A DNA stretch of 64,000 bases from Acidovorax sp. SUPP3334 (lineage in GTDB: Bacteria > Pseudomonadota > Gammaproteobacteria > Burkholderiales > Burkholderiaceae_C), in NCBI RefSeq assembly GCF_030159055.1, contig NZ_BQXQ01000011.1, positions 1 through 64,000 of the forward strand. The letters run 5' to 3'. The translations under genes and the position numbers were made by a program. Positions 30,283-40,815 of this stretch are shown piece after piece. How positions within the stretch are numbered: position 1 is the first letter of the stretch; every line of letters starts with the position of its first letter. The notes under the pieces are model-generated. The model did no database searches and was not told the DNA's origin. It saw only the letters and a list, made by a program, of their open reading frames with translations.

Positions 30283-33041
30283 GGCGTTCCCGGCGTCCCG
30301 GGCTCCTGCGGTTCATCCAGGGGAAGGGGCGGCTCGTCCCGCCGTGGCAGGGTCACGGAGAACTCCGCGCCGCCGCGCTCTGCGCTGGCCGCGGTGATTT
30401 CACCGCCATGCGCCTGCACCACGGCCTTGCAAATGGCCAGCCCCAGCCCCACGCCAGGCGTTGCCGACTCCGATTGGCCGCGGGTGAATTTTTCGAACAA
30501 CGTATTCTCCTGCCCGCGCAGCGCGACGGGCAGGCCAGGGCCATGATCGCGCACGACCAGCCGCAGCGCACTGGGAACGGCGGCAGCCGAAACCTCGATG
30601 GGTGGGGCGCCGTATTTGGCCGCGTTTTCCAGCAGATTGACCAACACGCGCTCGATCAGCACGGCATCGAACTCCACCAGTGGCAGGTCCGCGGGAATGT
30701 GCGTGATCACTGGCAGCTCCCCCAACGCCGGGCGCGCGGCCCGGATGGCCGTTCCGACCACCTCCTCCACCGATTGCCAGTCGCGCCGCAGGCTCACGCT
30801 GCCCCGGGCAATGCCACTTTCGAGGCGCGCCATGTCCAGCAGATTGCTCACCAACGCATGCAACTGGTGGGCCTGCGCCACGATGGCGCGGCCTGCTTCG
30901 GCCTGCCCCTCGGCCGGTTGGGTGGGCAACGACTCCGCCAGTGCGATCAGCGCCGTGAGCGGAGTGCGCACGTCGTGTGAAATGGCACCCAGCAGCGCAT
31001 TGCGAAGGCGTTCGGACTCCATGTCCACCACGGCGCTCTGCGCAACATCCACGTAGTGCACGCGCTCCAGGGCGATGGCGATCTGCCGGGCCAGCGTATC
31101 GAGCTGCTGCGCCTGCTCGGGAATCAAGAGCCATCGAGGCTGAGCGGGCTCCAGCGCCAGCACACCCCGCACGCGCATGGGCGCGGTGAGCGGCACGTAG
31201 CGCCAGCTCTGCGCGGCCAGCGTGGCCGTGGCCAGCCCTGCGCTCTGCCCCTGGCGCAGCGTCCAGTCGGCGACGTTTGCGTCGAAGCCCGCCGGCAGCG
31301 AGTCCGGCAGTGCCAGGCGGTCGTTCTCATCCAACGCCAGCACCTGGGCACGCCCACCAAAGTGCTTTTGCACGGCGGCGGCACCAATCGCAGTGATCTG
31401 CTCCACCTGCAATGCGGCAGACAGTTCGCGCGCCAGATCGAACAGCGATTGCGCGCGGCGTTCCCGGCTGGCCGACACCCCTGCCGCAAAGCGCAGCCCG
31501 GCGGTGAGCTGCCCCACCAGCAGCCCCACCAGCAGCATGACGCCGAAGGTGACCAGGTACTGCACATCACTCACCGCGAACGACATGCGAGGCGAGACGA
31601 AGAAAAAATCGAACGCCAGCACGTTGACCAGTGCGGCCAGTGCCGCTGGCCCGCGGCCGAACCGCATCGCCACGCCCACCACGCCCAGCAGGTACAGCAT
31701 GACGATGTTGGCCAGTTCAAACACACCGGACAGCAGATGGGTGAGCAGGGTGACGGCCACGCTCACCGCCAGCGACCACACGAAACCAGGCCAGCGGGCC
31801 GGCTGGCGCTCTCCGCTGTCGAGCGCGTCGTCACCCGCCCGGCGCCAGTCCGCCTGCGCGAGCCGCCGCGAACTGCTGGTGCGCCCGGCCTCCACGATGT
31901 CGAGCGCAGGTGCGGCTGCCGCCAGAGCCTGCGCCAGCGACGGCCTGAACCAGCCCCCACGCCACCAAGTGGCCTGCACCGTGCGGCCCACCACCAGCGT
32001 GGCGCAGTTGAGCCGGGATGCATGCTCGGCCAGCACCGGCGCGATCTCGCTGCCGGTCAGCACGGCGGTCTCCGCGCCCAGGGTTTCCGCCAACTGCAGC
32101 ACGGCCAGCACGCGATCACGGCGCCGGGCATCCAGCCGCTGCAAACGGGGGGTTTCCACATACGCGGCATGCCACCGCACGTTGAGCTGGCCAGCCAGCC
32201 GCGCGGCGGTGCGCACCGTCTGAGCGGCCTCCTCGCTCGGGCCCACGCAGGCCAGCAAGGCGCCGGAAGTATTCCAGGCCTGCGGCACGCGGTCGCCAGC
32301 TGCGCCCGATTGCTCCACGCGCCAGCCCCGCACGTCGTCTTCGACATGCTCTGCCGTGCGCCGCAGGGCGATCTCGCGCAATGCGATCAGGTTGCCCTTG
32401 CGAAAAAAGTTCTGCGCCGCCCGTTCGGCCTGGTGCGGCAGATAGACCTTTCCGGCAGCCAGCCGAGCTGCCAGTTCGTCCGGCGTGGCATCGACCAGCA
32501 CCACCTCGTCCGCCTCGTCCAGCACGGTGTCGGGCACGGTTTCGTGCACCCGCACGCCGGTGATGGCGCCCACGGTGCCGTTCAGGCTTTCCAGGTGCTG
32601 CACGTTCAGTGCGGTCCAGACCTCGATACCGGCGGCGAGCAACTCCTGCACATCCTGCCAGCGCTTGGCGTGGCGCGATCCAGGCGCGTTGGAGTGCGCC
32701 AGCTCGTCCACCAGCAACACGCCCGGCCAGCGCGCCAGGGCGCCATCGAGGTCGAACTCGGTGCGGGTGCGGCCCCGGTACTCCAGGCTGCGCGGCGGCA
32801 GCACGGGAAGGCCATCGACCAGTGCGGCGGTCTCGCTGCGGCCGTGGGTTTCCACCACGCCGATGAGCACGTCCCGCCCCGCTTTGCACTCGCGCTGTGC
32901 GGCGCTCAGCATCGACCACGTCTTGCCCACGCCCGCATTGGCGCCGAAATAGATGCGCAATTTGCCGCGCTGGATGCGCTCTTCTTCGGCGCGCATCTGG
33001 GCGATGAGTGCATCGGGGTCGGGGCGGGCGATGTCAGGCAT
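30279..33041 (-). CDS. kdpD: Potassium sensor histidine kinase KdpD
   Basis: 920 residues. The N-terminal KdpD domain carries the Walker A motif GANAGVGKT at 33-41 and THGR, followed by a universal-stress-like domain. Four clustered membrane helices lie at about 415-510, followed by a GAF-like region. The kinase core has His689 in AISHDVRTPLTALIAL and ends with a VGLGLAICKAVVQAHGG ATP-binding box. It senses low potassium or ionic stress and phosphorylates KdpE. It begins 70 bp after kdpC in the same direction. Confidence 0.96.
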   Translation of the reverse strand: MPDIARPDPDALIAQMRAEEERIQRGKLRIYFGANAGVGKTWSMLSAAQRECKAGRDVLIGVVETHGRSETAALVDGLPVLPPRSLEYRGRTRTEFDLDGALARWPGVLLVDELAHSNAPGSRHAKRWQDVQELLAAGIEVWTALNVQHLESLNGTVGAITGVRVHETVPDTVLDEADEVVLVDATPDELAARLAAGKVYLPHQAERAAQNFFRKGNLIALREIALRRTAEHVEDDVRGWRVEQSGAAGDRVPQAWNTSGALLACVGPSEEAAQTVRTAARLAGQLNVRWHAAYVETPRLQRLDARRRDRVLAVLQLAETLGAETAVLTGSEIAPVLAEHASRLNCATLVVGRTVQATWWRGGWFRPSLAQALAAAAPALDIVEAGRTSSSRRLAQADWRRAGDDALDSGERQPARWPGFVWSLAVSVAVTLLTHLLSGVFELANIVMLYLLGVVGVAMRFGRGPAALAALVNVLAFDFFFVSPRMSFAVSDVQYLVTFGVMLLVGLLVGQLTAGLRFAAGVSASRERRAQSLFDLARELSAALQVEQITAIGAAAVQKHFGGRAQVLALDENDRLALPDSLPAGFDANVADWTLRQGQSAGLATATLAAQSWRYVPLTAPMRVRGVLALEPAQPRWLLIPEQAQQLDTLARQIAIALERVHYVDVAQSAVVDMESERLRNALLGAISHDVRTPLTALIALAESLPTQPAEGQAEAGRAIVAQAHQLHALVSNLLDMARLESGIARGSVSLRRDWQSVEEVVGTAIRAARPALGELPVITHIPADLPLVEFDAVLIERVLVNLLENAAKYGAPPIEVSAAAVPSALRLVVRDHGPGLPVALRGQENTLFEKFTRGQSESATPGVGLGLAICKAVVQAHGGEITAASAERGGAEFSVTLPRRDEPPLPLDEPQEPGTPGTP

Positions 33042-33110
33042 GGGCAGAAAAGCGGATGGGCCCTATTGTGGCGGGCGCCAAACTGTTGGAGGTGCGCCTC
33101 GAGGCGTCAG

Positions 33111-33683
33111 TCACCGCGCCGCATCGAGGGCGAGGTTCAAGGCCAGCACGTTCACGCCCTGATCACCCAGCAGGCCGAGGAAAGGAGCATCGGTGTGCTG
33201 ATCGATCAGCGCCTGCACGCGCTCCACGGGCCAGCCACGGGCCTTGGCCACGCGGGTGGCCTGATAGCGGGCCGCCGCAGGGCTGATGTGCGGATCGAGC
33301 CCGCTGGCCGAAGCGGTCACGAGGTCCACCGGGACAGGGGCCGTGTTGCCGGGATCGGCCTCTCGCAGCGCCTGCACCCGCGCGGTGACCGCTTCGGTGA
33401 GCGCGGGATTCAGCGGCCCCAGGTTCGAGCCGCCGGAGGCACTGGCGTTGTAGGGCATGGGCGCGGTGGCCGAGGGGCGGCCCCAGATGTGCTTGGGGTC
33501 GGTGAAGTTCTGCCCGATCAGCGACGAGCCCACGGCACGGTCTCCCTGGAACACCAGGCTGCCTGAAGCCTGCCGCGGGAATGCGGCCTGCGCCACGCCG
33601 GTGACGACGAGCGGATAGACGACGCCGGTGATCGCACTCAAAAGTACGAAGAGAGTCAGCGCGGGACGGAGGATCTTGGTCAT
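33111..33683 (-). CDS. kdpC: KdpC subunit of the potassium-transporting ATPase
   Basis: 190 residues from ATG 33683 (MTKILRPALTLFVLLS). One N-terminal membrane helix is followed by a periplasmic domain with GSLIGQNF-like (SSLIGQNFTDPKHIWGRPSA), NLGPLNPAL and ASASGLDPHISPAAA motifs. It is the chaperone-like subunit that increases ATP affinity of KdpB and stabilises the complex. Confidence 0.96.
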   Translation of the reverse strand: MTKILRPALTLFVLLSAITGVVYPLVVTGVAQAAFPRQASGSLVFQGDRAVGSSLIGQNFTDPKHIWGRPSATAPMPYNASASGGSNLGPLNPALTEAVTARVQALREADPGNTAPVPVDLVTASASGLDPHISPAAARYQATRVAKARGWPVERVQALIDQHTDAPFLGLLGDQGVNVLALNLALDAAR

Positions 33684-33701
33684 GTCGATTCCTTGCAAGA
33701 T

Positions 33702-35798
33702 TTACACGAGGCCCATGGCCACCAGCACCCAGTCGATGAGCTTGATGCCCACGAAAGGCACCACCAGCCCGCCCAGGCCATAGATCGCCAGGTTGCGGCG
33801 CAGCAGCGCAGCGGCGCCGACCGGGCGATAACGCACGCCTTTGAGCGCCAGCGGAATCAGGAACACGATCGCCAGTGCGTTGAACACCACCGCCGACAAG
33901 ATGGCCGAGGAAGGGCTGGCCAGCTGCATCACGTTGAGCGCGGCCAGCTGCGGATAGGTCGAGACGAAGATCGCCGGAATGATGGCGAAGTACTTGGCGA
34001 CATCGTTCGCGATGGAGAAGGTGGTGAGCGAGCCGCGCGTCATCAGCAAGGCCTTGCCCGTCTCCACCACCTCCAGCAGCTTGGTGGGATTGGAGTCCAG
34101 GTCCACCATGTTGCCGGCCTCCTTGGCGGCCTGCGTGCCGCTGCCCATCGCCACGGCCACATCGGCCTGGGCGAGTGCTGGCGCGTCGTTGGTGCCATCA
34201 CCCGTCATCGCCACCAGACGGCCTTCTGCCTGGTACTGGCGGATGAGCGCCAGCTTGTCCTCGGGCGTGGCGTCCGCCAGAAAGTCGTCCACACCGGCCT
34301 CGGCAGCAATGGCTGCGGCCGTGAGCTTGTTGTCGCCCGTGATCATCACGGTCTTGATGCCCATGCGGCGCAACTCGGCAAAGCGCTCCTTGATGCCGGT
34401 CTTGACGATGTCCTTCAACTCGACGATGCCCAGCACCTGCGCGCCTTCAGCCACCGCCAGGGGTGTGCTGCCGCGCCGCGCCACATCGTCGGAGGCCCGC
34501 ACCACCTCAGTGGGCACGCTTCCGCCCAGTGCCTGCACATGGCGCACCATGGCCTGAACCGCGCCCTTGCGCAGGGCCACCTCGGGGCCATTGGCCGCAG
34601 CGGGCAAGTCCACGCCGCTCATGCGCGTCTGCGCCGTGAACGGCACCAGGCGAACGCCAGGCGCAGCCGCCTCTTCGGGCACGCCGCCGCGGCGTGCCAG
34701 CTCGACGATGCTCCGGCCCTCGGGTGTCTCATCGGCGAGGGACGCCAGCATGGCGGCGCGCGCCAGACGCTCCTTGGCGATGCCCGGCGCGGGCAGAAAA
34801 GCGCTTGCCTGGCGGTTGCCGTGGGTGATGGTGCCGGTCTTGTCCAGCAGCAGAACGTCCACATCGCCGGCCGCCTCCACGGCACGGCCCGACGTCGCGA
34901 TCACATTGGCCTGCATCATGCGGCTCATGCCCGCCACACCCACGGCGGACAGCAATCCGCCGATGGTGGTGGGAATCAGGCACACGAGCAGCGCCACCAG
35001 GGCGGTGAGCGACACGACGGTGCCTGTGCCGGACGCTCCCACGCTGAAGATCGAGAAAGGCAGCAGCGTCACGGTCACGATCAGGAACACGATGGTGAGC
35101 GCCACCAGCAAGATGGTGAGCGCCACCTCGTTGGGCGTCTTCTGGCGCTTGGCGGCCTCGACCATGCCGATCATGCGGTCCAGGAACGATTCGCCCGGGT
35201 TCACCGTCACGCGCACCACCAACCAGTCCGACAGCACCCGGGTGCCGCCCGTCACGGCGGAAAAATCTCCGCCCGACTCCCGCACCACGGGGGCCGACTC
35301 GCCGGTGATCGCGCTCTCATCCACCGAGGCGACACCTTCGATCACTTCGCCGTCCAGCGGAATGACGTCGCCCGCGTCCACCTGCACCACGTCGCCGCGG
35401 CGCAGGTTGGTGGCCTGTTCGGGCAGGAAGGTGGCACCGTGGCGCGGTTCGGTGAGCTTCTTGGCCCAGGTGTCCTTGCGCAAGCCCCTCAGCGACGCTG
35501 CCTGCGCCTTGCTGCGCCCTTCGGCCAGCGCTTCGGCGAAATTGGCGAACAGCACGGTGAACCACAGCCAGACGGCGATGGCCAGCACGAAGGCCGGGCG
35601 CATGCCCATGTCCTGGGGGGCCGTGAGCGCATGCAGCCAAAGCAGCGTGGTGAACAGGCTGCCGATGAACACGATGAACATCACCGGATTGCGCCACTGC
35701 ACGCGGGGATCGAGCTTGGCGAACGACTGCCACAGCGCAGGCTTGACCAGCGCCGCATCGAACAGCGAAAGAGAGACGGAGGTTTTGGAAGTTGTCAT
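33702..35798 (-). CDS. kdpB: KdpB catalytic P-type ATPase subunit
   Basis: 698 residues. The phosphorylated aspartate is Asp319 in [13 protein letters not shown], the actuator motif is TGESAP (about 165-170), and the hinge motif [17 protein letters not shown] is intact. It hydrolyses ATP to drive potassium uptake through KdpA. Length and motifs are standard. It lies between kdpA (9 bp) and kdpC. Confidence 0.97.
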   Translation of the reverse strand: MTTSKTSVSLSLFDAALVKPALWQSFAKLDPRVQWRNPVMFIVFIGSLFTTLLWLHALTAPQDMGMRPAFVLAIAVWLWFTVLFANFAEALAEGRSKAQAASLRGLRKDTWAKKLTEPRHGATFLPEQATNLRRGDVVQVDAGDVIPLDGEVIEGVASVDESAITGESAPVVRESGGDFSAVTGGTRVLSDWLVVRVTVNPGESFLDRMIGMVEAAKRQKTPNEVALTILLVALTIVFLIVTVTLLPFSIFSVGASGTGTVVSLTALVALLVCLIPTTIGGLLSAVGVAGMSRMMQANVIATSGRAVEAAGDVDVLLLDKTGTITHGNRQASAFLPAPGIAKERLARAAMLASLADETPEGRSIVELARRGGVPEEAAAPGVRLVPFTAQTRMSGVDLPAAANGPEVALRKGAVQAMVRHVQALGGSVPTEVVRASDDVARRGSTPLAVAEGAQVLGIVELKDIVKTGIKERFAELRRMGIKTVMITGDNKLTAAAIAAEAGVDDFLADATPEDKLALIRQYQAEGRLVAMTGDGTNDAPALAQADVAVAMGSGTQAAKEAGNMVDLDSNPTKLLEVVETGKALLMTRGSLTTFSIANDVAKYFAIIPAIFVSTYPQLAALNVMQLASPSSAILSAVVFNALAIVFLIPLALKGVRYRPVGAAALLRRNLAIYGLGGLVVPFVGIKLIDWVLVAMGLV

Positions 35799-35807
35799 GT
35801 CAGGGCC

Positions 35808-37613
35808 TCACTTCGCCCACAGCATCAGGTGTTCCACCACGGGGCCGAGGGCCAGGGAAGGAACGTAATTGAGCAGGCCCACCAGCAACACGGTGGCGAT
35901 CAGCAGCACCACGAAGAGCGGGCCATGCGTGGGCAGGGTGCCGGGCGTGGGCGGCAGGCGCTTTTTCGCCGCGAGCGAGCCCGCGATGGCCAGCACCGGC
36001 ACGATCACGCCGAAGCGCCCGAACCACATCGCCAGCGCCAGCAGTACGTTGTAGAACGGCGTGTTGGCGGACAGTCCCGCGAAGGCACTGCCGTTGTTGT
36101 TGCCGGCCGACGTGAGTGCGTAGAGGATCTCGGATAAGCCATGCGCGCCCGGGTTGGCGATACCCGCCTTGCCGGCCTCGGCGATCACCGCGACGGCCGC
36201 GCCCACCAGCACCAGGATCGGGGTGACGAGGATGGCTACCGAGGTGAGCTTCATCTCGCGCACCTCGATCTTCTTGCCCAGGTATTCCGGCGTGCGGCCG
36301 ATCATCAGCCCGGCCATGAACACCGCCAGGATGGCGAAGACCAGCATGCCGTAAAGGCCGGTGCCGACGCCGCCGAAGACCACCTCGCCCAACTGCATCA
36401 GCACCATCGGCACCATGCCGCCGAGCGGCGTGAACGAGTCATGCATGGCGTTCACCGCTCCGCACGAAGCGGCGGTGGTGACGGCGGCGAACAACGCCGA
36501 CGCGGTGATGCCGAAGCGCACCTCCTTGCCTTCCATGTTTCCGCCGGACTGCAGCGCCGTGGTCGCCTGGTCCACGCCCAGAGCGGCGATCAGCGGGTTG
36601 CCGGCCTGCTCGGCCGGGACGATCACCGCCACCGCCACGGCGAACATCACCGTCATCGCCGCCAATATCGCGATGCCCTGGCGCTGGTCGCCCACCACGC
36701 GGCCGAACGCGAAGCACAAGGCCGAAGGGATCAGGAAGATGGCCAGCATCTGCACGAAATTTGAAAGCGGCGTGGGGTTCTCGTAGGGATGGGCTGAATT
36801 GGCATTGAAGAAACCGCCGCCGTTCGTGCCCAGCATCTTGATCGCCTCCTGCGACGCCACCGGGCCCATGGCCAGCGTCTGCGTGGATGCGCTCGCAGCT
36901 TGCGTGACCGGATTGCCGGCCGCGTCTTTCTCGGGCTGTCCGTCGGCAGACAGCTTCGGCGCCTGGTAGGCCGTTGCCTCCAGAGTGGTGACGTCCTGGG
37001 ACGGCGAGACATTCTGGATCACACCCTGCCCCACCAAAAACACGGCGATCACCAGAGAAATCGGCACCAGCACCCAGGTGGTGATGCGCACCATGTCGGC
37101 CCAGAAATTGCCCACCAGTCCTTGTCCGTCGGTGCGGCGCGCCGCAAAGCCGCGGGCCAGGGCAAAGGCTACGGCGATGCCCGTGGCCGCCGACAGGAAG
37201 TTCTGCACCGACAGCCCCAGCATCTGCGTGAGATAGCCCATGGTGCCCTCGCCCGCATAGCCCTGCCAGTTGGTGTTGGAGACGAAGCTCACCGCCGTAT
37301 TGAAGGCCGAGTCGGGCGCCACGGCCGCCATGCCCTGCGGATTGAGCGGCAGCACGGCCTGCAGGCGCTGCAGGCCGTACAGGACGATGGCGCCGATGGC
37401 GTTGAAGGCCAGCAGCGCCAGCGCGTAGTGCCGCCAGTGCATGCTCTGGGCGGGCTGGACGCCCGACAGCCGATAAAGCGGCGATTCGGCACGGTGCATC
37501 CATGGCGGCAGCCGGCCATCGCAGATGGCGGCCAGCCACTTGCCCAGGGGCCATGCCAGCAGCATCAGAACGACAAGGAACAGGGCCAACAGGCCCCAGG
37601 CGGACATGTCCAT
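35808..37613 (-). CDS. kdpA: KdpA potassium channel-like subunit
   Basis: 601 residues with ten membrane segments. The selectivity-loop motifs [55 protein letters not shown] and [19 protein letters not shown]-type repeats are visible. It binds potassium with high affinity and passes it to the tunnel into KdpB. Either Met1 or Met3 could start the protein; position 37613 follows kdpF by a single base. Confidence 0.97.
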   Translation of the reverse strand: MDMSAWGLLALFLVVLMLLAWPLGKWLAAICDGRLPPWMHRAESPLYRLSGVQPAQSMHWRHYALALLAFNAIGAIVLYGLQRLQAVLPLNPQGMAAVAPDSAFNTAVSFVSNTNWQGYAGEGTMGYLTQMLGLSVQNFLSAATGIAVAFALARGFAARRTDGQGLVGNFWADMVRITTWVLVPISLVIAVFLVGQGVIQNVSPSQDVTTLEATAYQAPKLSADGQPEKDAAGNPVTQAASASTQTLAMGPVASQEAIKMLGTNGGGFFNANSAHPYENPTPLSNFVQMLAIFLIPSALCFAFGRVVGDQRQGIAILAAMTVMFAVAVAVIVPAEQAGNPLIAALGVDQATTALQSGGNMEGKEVRFGITASALFAAVTTAASCGAVNAMHDSFTPLGGMVPMVLMQLGEVVFGGVGTGLYGMLVFAILAVFMAGLMIGRTPEYLGKKIEVREMKLTSVAILVTPILVLVGAAVAVIAEAGKAGIANPGAHGLSEILYALTSAGNNNGSAFAGLSANTPFYNVLLALAMWFGRFGVIVPVLAIAGSLAAKKRLPPTPGTLPTHGPLFVVLLIATVLLVGLLNYVPSLALGPVVEHLMLWAK

Positions 37614-37614
37614 G

Positions 37615-37713
37615 TCAGAACTCCTCGGCGCAGATCAGTGCGAACACCAGATACGCGAACAGAACCACGGCCACGATGGCGCCGAAGCCGTAAAGCACTT
37701 CGAGCCCGATCAT
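37615..37713 (-). CDS. kdpF: KdpF small membrane subunit
   Basis: 32 residues: one hydrophobic helix ([20 protein letters not shown]) ending CAEEF, the expected size and form of KdpF, which stabilises the KdpABC complex. It is the first known kdp structural gene here and sits right against kdpA. Its ATG overlaps the stop of a second tiny ORF upstream. Confidence 0.9.
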   Translation of the reverse strand: MIGLEVLYGFGAIVAVVLFAYLVFALICAEEF

Positions 37714-37814
37714 CGCGAGGTCCCCTGAGGTCCGTCGAACCGGCCGAGCAGGACAACCGCCTCGGCGACTGCCACCCACAGCGCCACCAGCGCCGCGATC
37801 CACACGATGTCCAT
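37710..37814 (-). CDS. Unrecognised 34-residue membrane peptide coupled to kdpF
   Basis: It starts ATG 37814 after a good AGGAG site (spacing about 7) and stops in an ATGA overlap with the kdpF start, so translation is probably coupled. The first 24 residues are a single hydrophobic helix (begins MDIVWIAALVALWVAVAEAV) and the last 10 are hydrophilic, ending GPQGTSR. Third positions are GC-rich, as in neighbours. I do not recognise a family. Position, coupling and topology suggest an accessory subunit of the Kdp transporter or a leader peptide. It is too short for routine gene calling. Confidence 0.6.
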   Translation of the reverse strand: MDIVWIAALVALWVAVAEAVVLLGRFDGPQGTSR

Positions 37815-37891
37815 CTTTCACTCCTGCGTCAAAACGATGGAATCGATTCTCGGAAGGCCGCCGTAAAAAGGGTGCAGAGACTGGGACGCGG

Positions 37892-37914
37892 GGCGTAAAA
37901 GCGCCGTAAAAATG
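37892..37914 (-). promoter_or_regulatory. Candidate KdpE-binding site upstream of the kdp operon
   Basis: On the minus strand CATTTTTA is followed after six bases by TTTTACGCC. From memory, the E. coli KdpE site is also CATTTTTA then a TTTTAC-x-CC half, and about 16 of 23 positions agree. A third TTTTTACGGCG motif lies downstream at about 37858-37868. The site is 78 bp before the small ORF, between the kdp operon and the divergent porin gene. Confidence 0.6.
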
Positions 37915-38039
37915 CGCAGCTCTCCCTTGCTGCGCCCCTCTCGCCGCTACCCGTTCTTTATGTGCAGCCGCGCGCTTTTGACGGCATTTTTATGCAGGCC
38001 TGCCTACGCTCTGCATTCCTTATTTGCACAGTGATCGCC

Positions 38040-38858
38040 ATGATTCATTTCCGAATGCTCCCAGCCCCGCGAGCCCGTCCTTGGGCTGCCGCCTTGTTCG
38101 CGGCAGTGCCGCTGCTGGCGCAGGCTCAACTCACGGGCAATGTCGCCCTCACCTCCGACTACAAATTCCGAGGGCAGGACCAGGACATACTCCGGTCGGA
38201 CCCATTTGCCAAGACCGGCGCGTTCAAACCGGCGATCCAGGGCGGCTTCGATGACGCCTTCGGCGACAGCGGCTGGTATGCCGGCAACTGGAATTCCAGC
38301 GTGAACTGGCTGCGCGGCAACAGCCTGGAGAGCGATTGGTACGGCGGCTACAAATGGAAGGCAGGCGCCATCGACCTCGACGCGGGCGCACTCGCCTACC
38401 TGTACCCGGGCAACGCCAGCGGCAACACCACCGAGCTTTATGGCAGCGCCACCTATGCCGATCCAGCGCTGGGCACCTTCGCGCTCAAGTACTCCCACAC
38501 CGTGTCGGACGACTATTTCGGCCATGCCGGCGCCAAAGCGGGCTCGGGCCTGTCGGGCCGCAACACGGGATATTTGAATCTGGCCTACAACCGCGCGCTC
38601 TCCCCGCAGCTGACGCTCAAGGCCGCCTTGGGCTACACGCGCATGGCGGGCGACATCCGGCGCCAGGGCCTGCCAAGCTACCTGGATTACCAGATCGGCG
38701 CGGCATACGATTTCGGAAGCGGGCTGTCACTCACCGGCACCCTGCAAGGGGCGAACCGGCAGGCTGCCTATGGCGCTGCCACTGGCCCGGCGGCGGACGC
38801 GCCGCAGTACTCGCCCAACAAAGGCCGCTTCATCCTGACCCTCGCCAAGACCTTCTGA
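38040..38858 (+). CDS. TorF/Gcw_chp-family putative outer-membrane porin
   Basis: 272 residues from ATG 38040; Met at 38055 is an alternative, and a longer frame from 37962 is less likely. A signal peptide ends near AQAQ, then LTGNVALTSDYKFRGQDQD opens the barrel, the conserved start of this family. Alternating beta-strand patterns follow, ending in a C-terminal Phe (LTLAKTF), as expected for outer-membrane insertion. The substrate is unknown. Divergent placement next to the KdpE-like site suggests a role in potassium or osmotic response. Confidence 0.82.
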   Translation: MIHFRMLPAPRARPWAAALFAAVPLLAQAQLTGNVALTSDYKFRGQDQDILRSDPFAKTGAFKPAIQGGFDDAFGDSGWYAGNWNSSVNWLRGNSLESDWYGGYKWKAGAIDLDAGALAYLYPGNASGNTTELYGSATYADPALGTFALKYSHTVSDDYFGHAGAKAGSGLSGRNTGYLNLAYNRALSPQLTLKAALGYTRMAGDIRRQGLPSYLDYQIGAAYDFGSGLSLTGTLQGANRQAAYGAATGPAADAPQYSPNKGRFILTLAKTF

Positions 38859-38901
38859 GCCGGTACCCGGTAGCCTGAGGCATCGGTGGAACCGTAACGA
38901 A

Positions 38902-38966
38902 GACTTTTGAATGAAAAGTGCCAACGCCGCCGTATTTAATGCACAGACAGCTATAAAAACAATAGC
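38902..38966 (-). repeat. Interspersed hairpin repeat, copy B
   Basis: Read on the minus strand: GCTATTGTTTTTATAGC (a 17-base hairpin of the same dimensions as copy A), then a variable middle, ending TTTTCATTCAAAAG. It fills most of the 115-bp gap between the convergent porin and ptsI genes and could act as a terminator there. Confidence 0.75.
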
Positions 38967-38973
38967 AAAACGA

Positions 38974-40728
38974 TTATTTGGCCAACAACGCGGCGGGATC
39001 GTCCGAAGCCAACACGCCCTGCGCCCACTGGCCGAGCTTGCGCGTGTCGGCACGCAGCACTTCCTGCTTCACCGCCAGGATCTGCGCCGGGTGCATCGAA
39101 AAGCTGCGCAGGCCCAGGCCCAGCAGCAGCCGGGTCATGGAGACGTCACCTGCCGTCTCGCCGCAGACGCACACGCTCTTTCCCTGGCGTTCACCCTCGG
39201 CAATCACGTCAGCCACCAGTTTCAGCACCGCCGGATGCAGCGGGTCGTACAGATGGGCCACCGCCTCGTCGGCGCGGTCGATGGCCAGCGTGTACTGGAT
39301 CAGGTCGTTGGTGCCGATCGAAAGAAAATCGAAGTACTTCAAGAAGCTGCGCACCATGAGCGCAGCCGCAGGCACTTCGATCATCGCGCCCAGCTGCACT
39401 GTCCCGTGCGCAACGCCGCGGGTATTCAACTCGGCGCGAGCCATCTCCACCTGCGCGAGCGTCTGGCGGATTTCGCTCACGTGCGCAAGCATCGGGAAAA
39501 GCAGGTTCACCGGCCCGTGCACGGCCGCGCGCAGCACAGCCCGCAGCTGCGTGCGGAACATGGCCGGGTCGGCCAGGCTCCAGCGGATGGCACGCAGGCC
39601 GAGCGCAGGGTTCAGGTAGCTGTCCTTGTAGCCTTTGTCGAGCGGCTTGTCCGCACCCACATCGATCGTGCGCAACGTGACGGGCAGCCCGTTCATGCCC
39701 TGCACCGCATCCCGGTAGGCTTGGTACTGCTCCTCTTCACCGGGCAGATTGCCGTTGCGCCCCATGAACATGAATTCGCTGCGGAACAGCCCCACGCCGG
39801 CGGCCCCGCCGCGCAGGGCCGCCGCCGCATCGGCAGGCTGCTCGATGTTGGCCAGCAGTTCGACCTTCTGCCCGTCCAGGGTGATCGCAGGCGTATGGCG
39901 CAGGCGGGACAGGCGCTCACGCTCCAGCGTGGTCTGCCGCTGCCGAAACCCGTATTCGGCCAGGATGATGGGCGAGGGGTCGACGATCATCACGCCGGCA
40001 TCGCCATCGATGATGACCCAGTCGTCCTGCCGCACCAGTTGGCTGGCAGCGCGGGCGCCCACCACGGCAGGAATGTCCATGCTCCGCGCCACGATGGCGG
40101 TGTGCGAAGTCTTGCCGCCCACGTCGGTCACGAAGCCGGCGAACACACTCTTCTTGAACTGCAGCATGTCAGCCGGCGATAGGTCGTGCGCCACCAGAAC
40201 CAGCGGCACGTCCACCGTGTCGTCCAGCAGCAGATCCTGCTGGTTGCTGCGGCGCGGACTGCAAGGCGGGGGCGCAACGGGATTGGCCACGCCTTTCATG
40301 TGCCGAAGAATGCGCTCCACCACCTGCTCCAGGTCGGCCTTGCGTTCGCGCAGGTACTCGTCCTCCATCTCGTCGAATTGGCGCGCGATGACTTCCAGTT
40401 GCGTGGTGAGAGCCCATTCGGCGTTGTACAGCCGTTCGGTGATCCAGTGCTTGACGCCGCTCACCAGGGCTTCATCCTGCAGCAGCATCATGTGAACGTC
40501 GAGCAAGGCCGCCAGCTCGTGCGGTGCGTCGTGGGGCATCTCGGCCTGCAGCCGCTGCAGCTCTTCCACCACGGCATTGCGCCCGTTGCGCACCCGTACG
40601 ATTTCTGCACCGACCTGCTCCGGATCGATGAAATAGTGCGCCACGTCCACACGGCTTGATGCGACCAGCACCGCCCGCCCGATGGCGATGCCGCGTGCGA
40701 CAGCGAGGCCGTGGACGGCGAAGGTCAT
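38974..40728 (-). CDS. ptsI: PTS enzyme I (phosphoenolpyruvate-protein phosphotransferase)
   Basis: 584 residues. The phosphorylated His209 lies in GGKTSHTAIVARSMDIPAVVG-type context (SHTAIVARS), and the PEP-binding GVGLFRSEFMFMGR, LRTIDVGADKP and VCVCGETAGD motifs are complete. It takes phosphate from PEP and passes it to HPr. No sugar permease genes are nearby, which points to a regulatory PTS. It is the last of three PTS genes and ends beside repeat copy B. Confidence 0.96.
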   Translation of the reverse strand: MTFAVHGLAVARGIAIGRAVLVASSRVDVAHYFIDPEQVGAEIVRVRNGRNAVVEELQRLQAEMPHDAPHELAALLDVHMMLLQDEALVSGVKHWITERLYNAEWALTTQLEVIARQFDEMEDEYLRERKADLEQVVERILRHMKGVANPVAPPPCSPRRSNQQDLLLDDTVDVPLVLVAHDLSPADMLQFKKSVFAGFVTDVGGKTSHTAIVARSMDIPAVVGARAASQLVRQDDWVIIDGDAGVMIVDPSPIILAEYGFRQRQTTLERERLSRLRHTPAITLDGQKVELLANIEQPADAAAALRGGAAGVGLFRSEFMFMGRNGNLPGEEEQYQAYRDAVQGMNGLPVTLRTIDVGADKPLDKGYKDSYLNPALGLRAIRWSLADPAMFRTQLRAVLRAAVHGPVNLLFPMLAHVSEIRQTLAQVEMARAELNTRGVAHGTVQLGAMIEVPAAALMVRSFLKYFDFLSIGTNDLIQYTLAIDRADEAVAHLYDPLHPAVLKLVADVIAEGERQGKSVCVCGETAGDVSMTRLLLGLGLRSFSMHPAQILAVKQEVLRADTRKLGQWAQGVLASDDPAALLAK

Positions 40729-40815
40729 CGCATTGCCTTGACTGGTTTCACCCCGGCACGCATCCGCACGGCGGCGGAGGCAGGGACGAGCCAGGCGATC
40801 CGCGCGGTGCGCATG

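Noticed and set aside
31056-36137. Very long plus-strand frames opposite kdpD, kdpC and kdpB
   Set aside because: Shadows of the kdp genes with His/Gln/Arg-rich low-complexity products.
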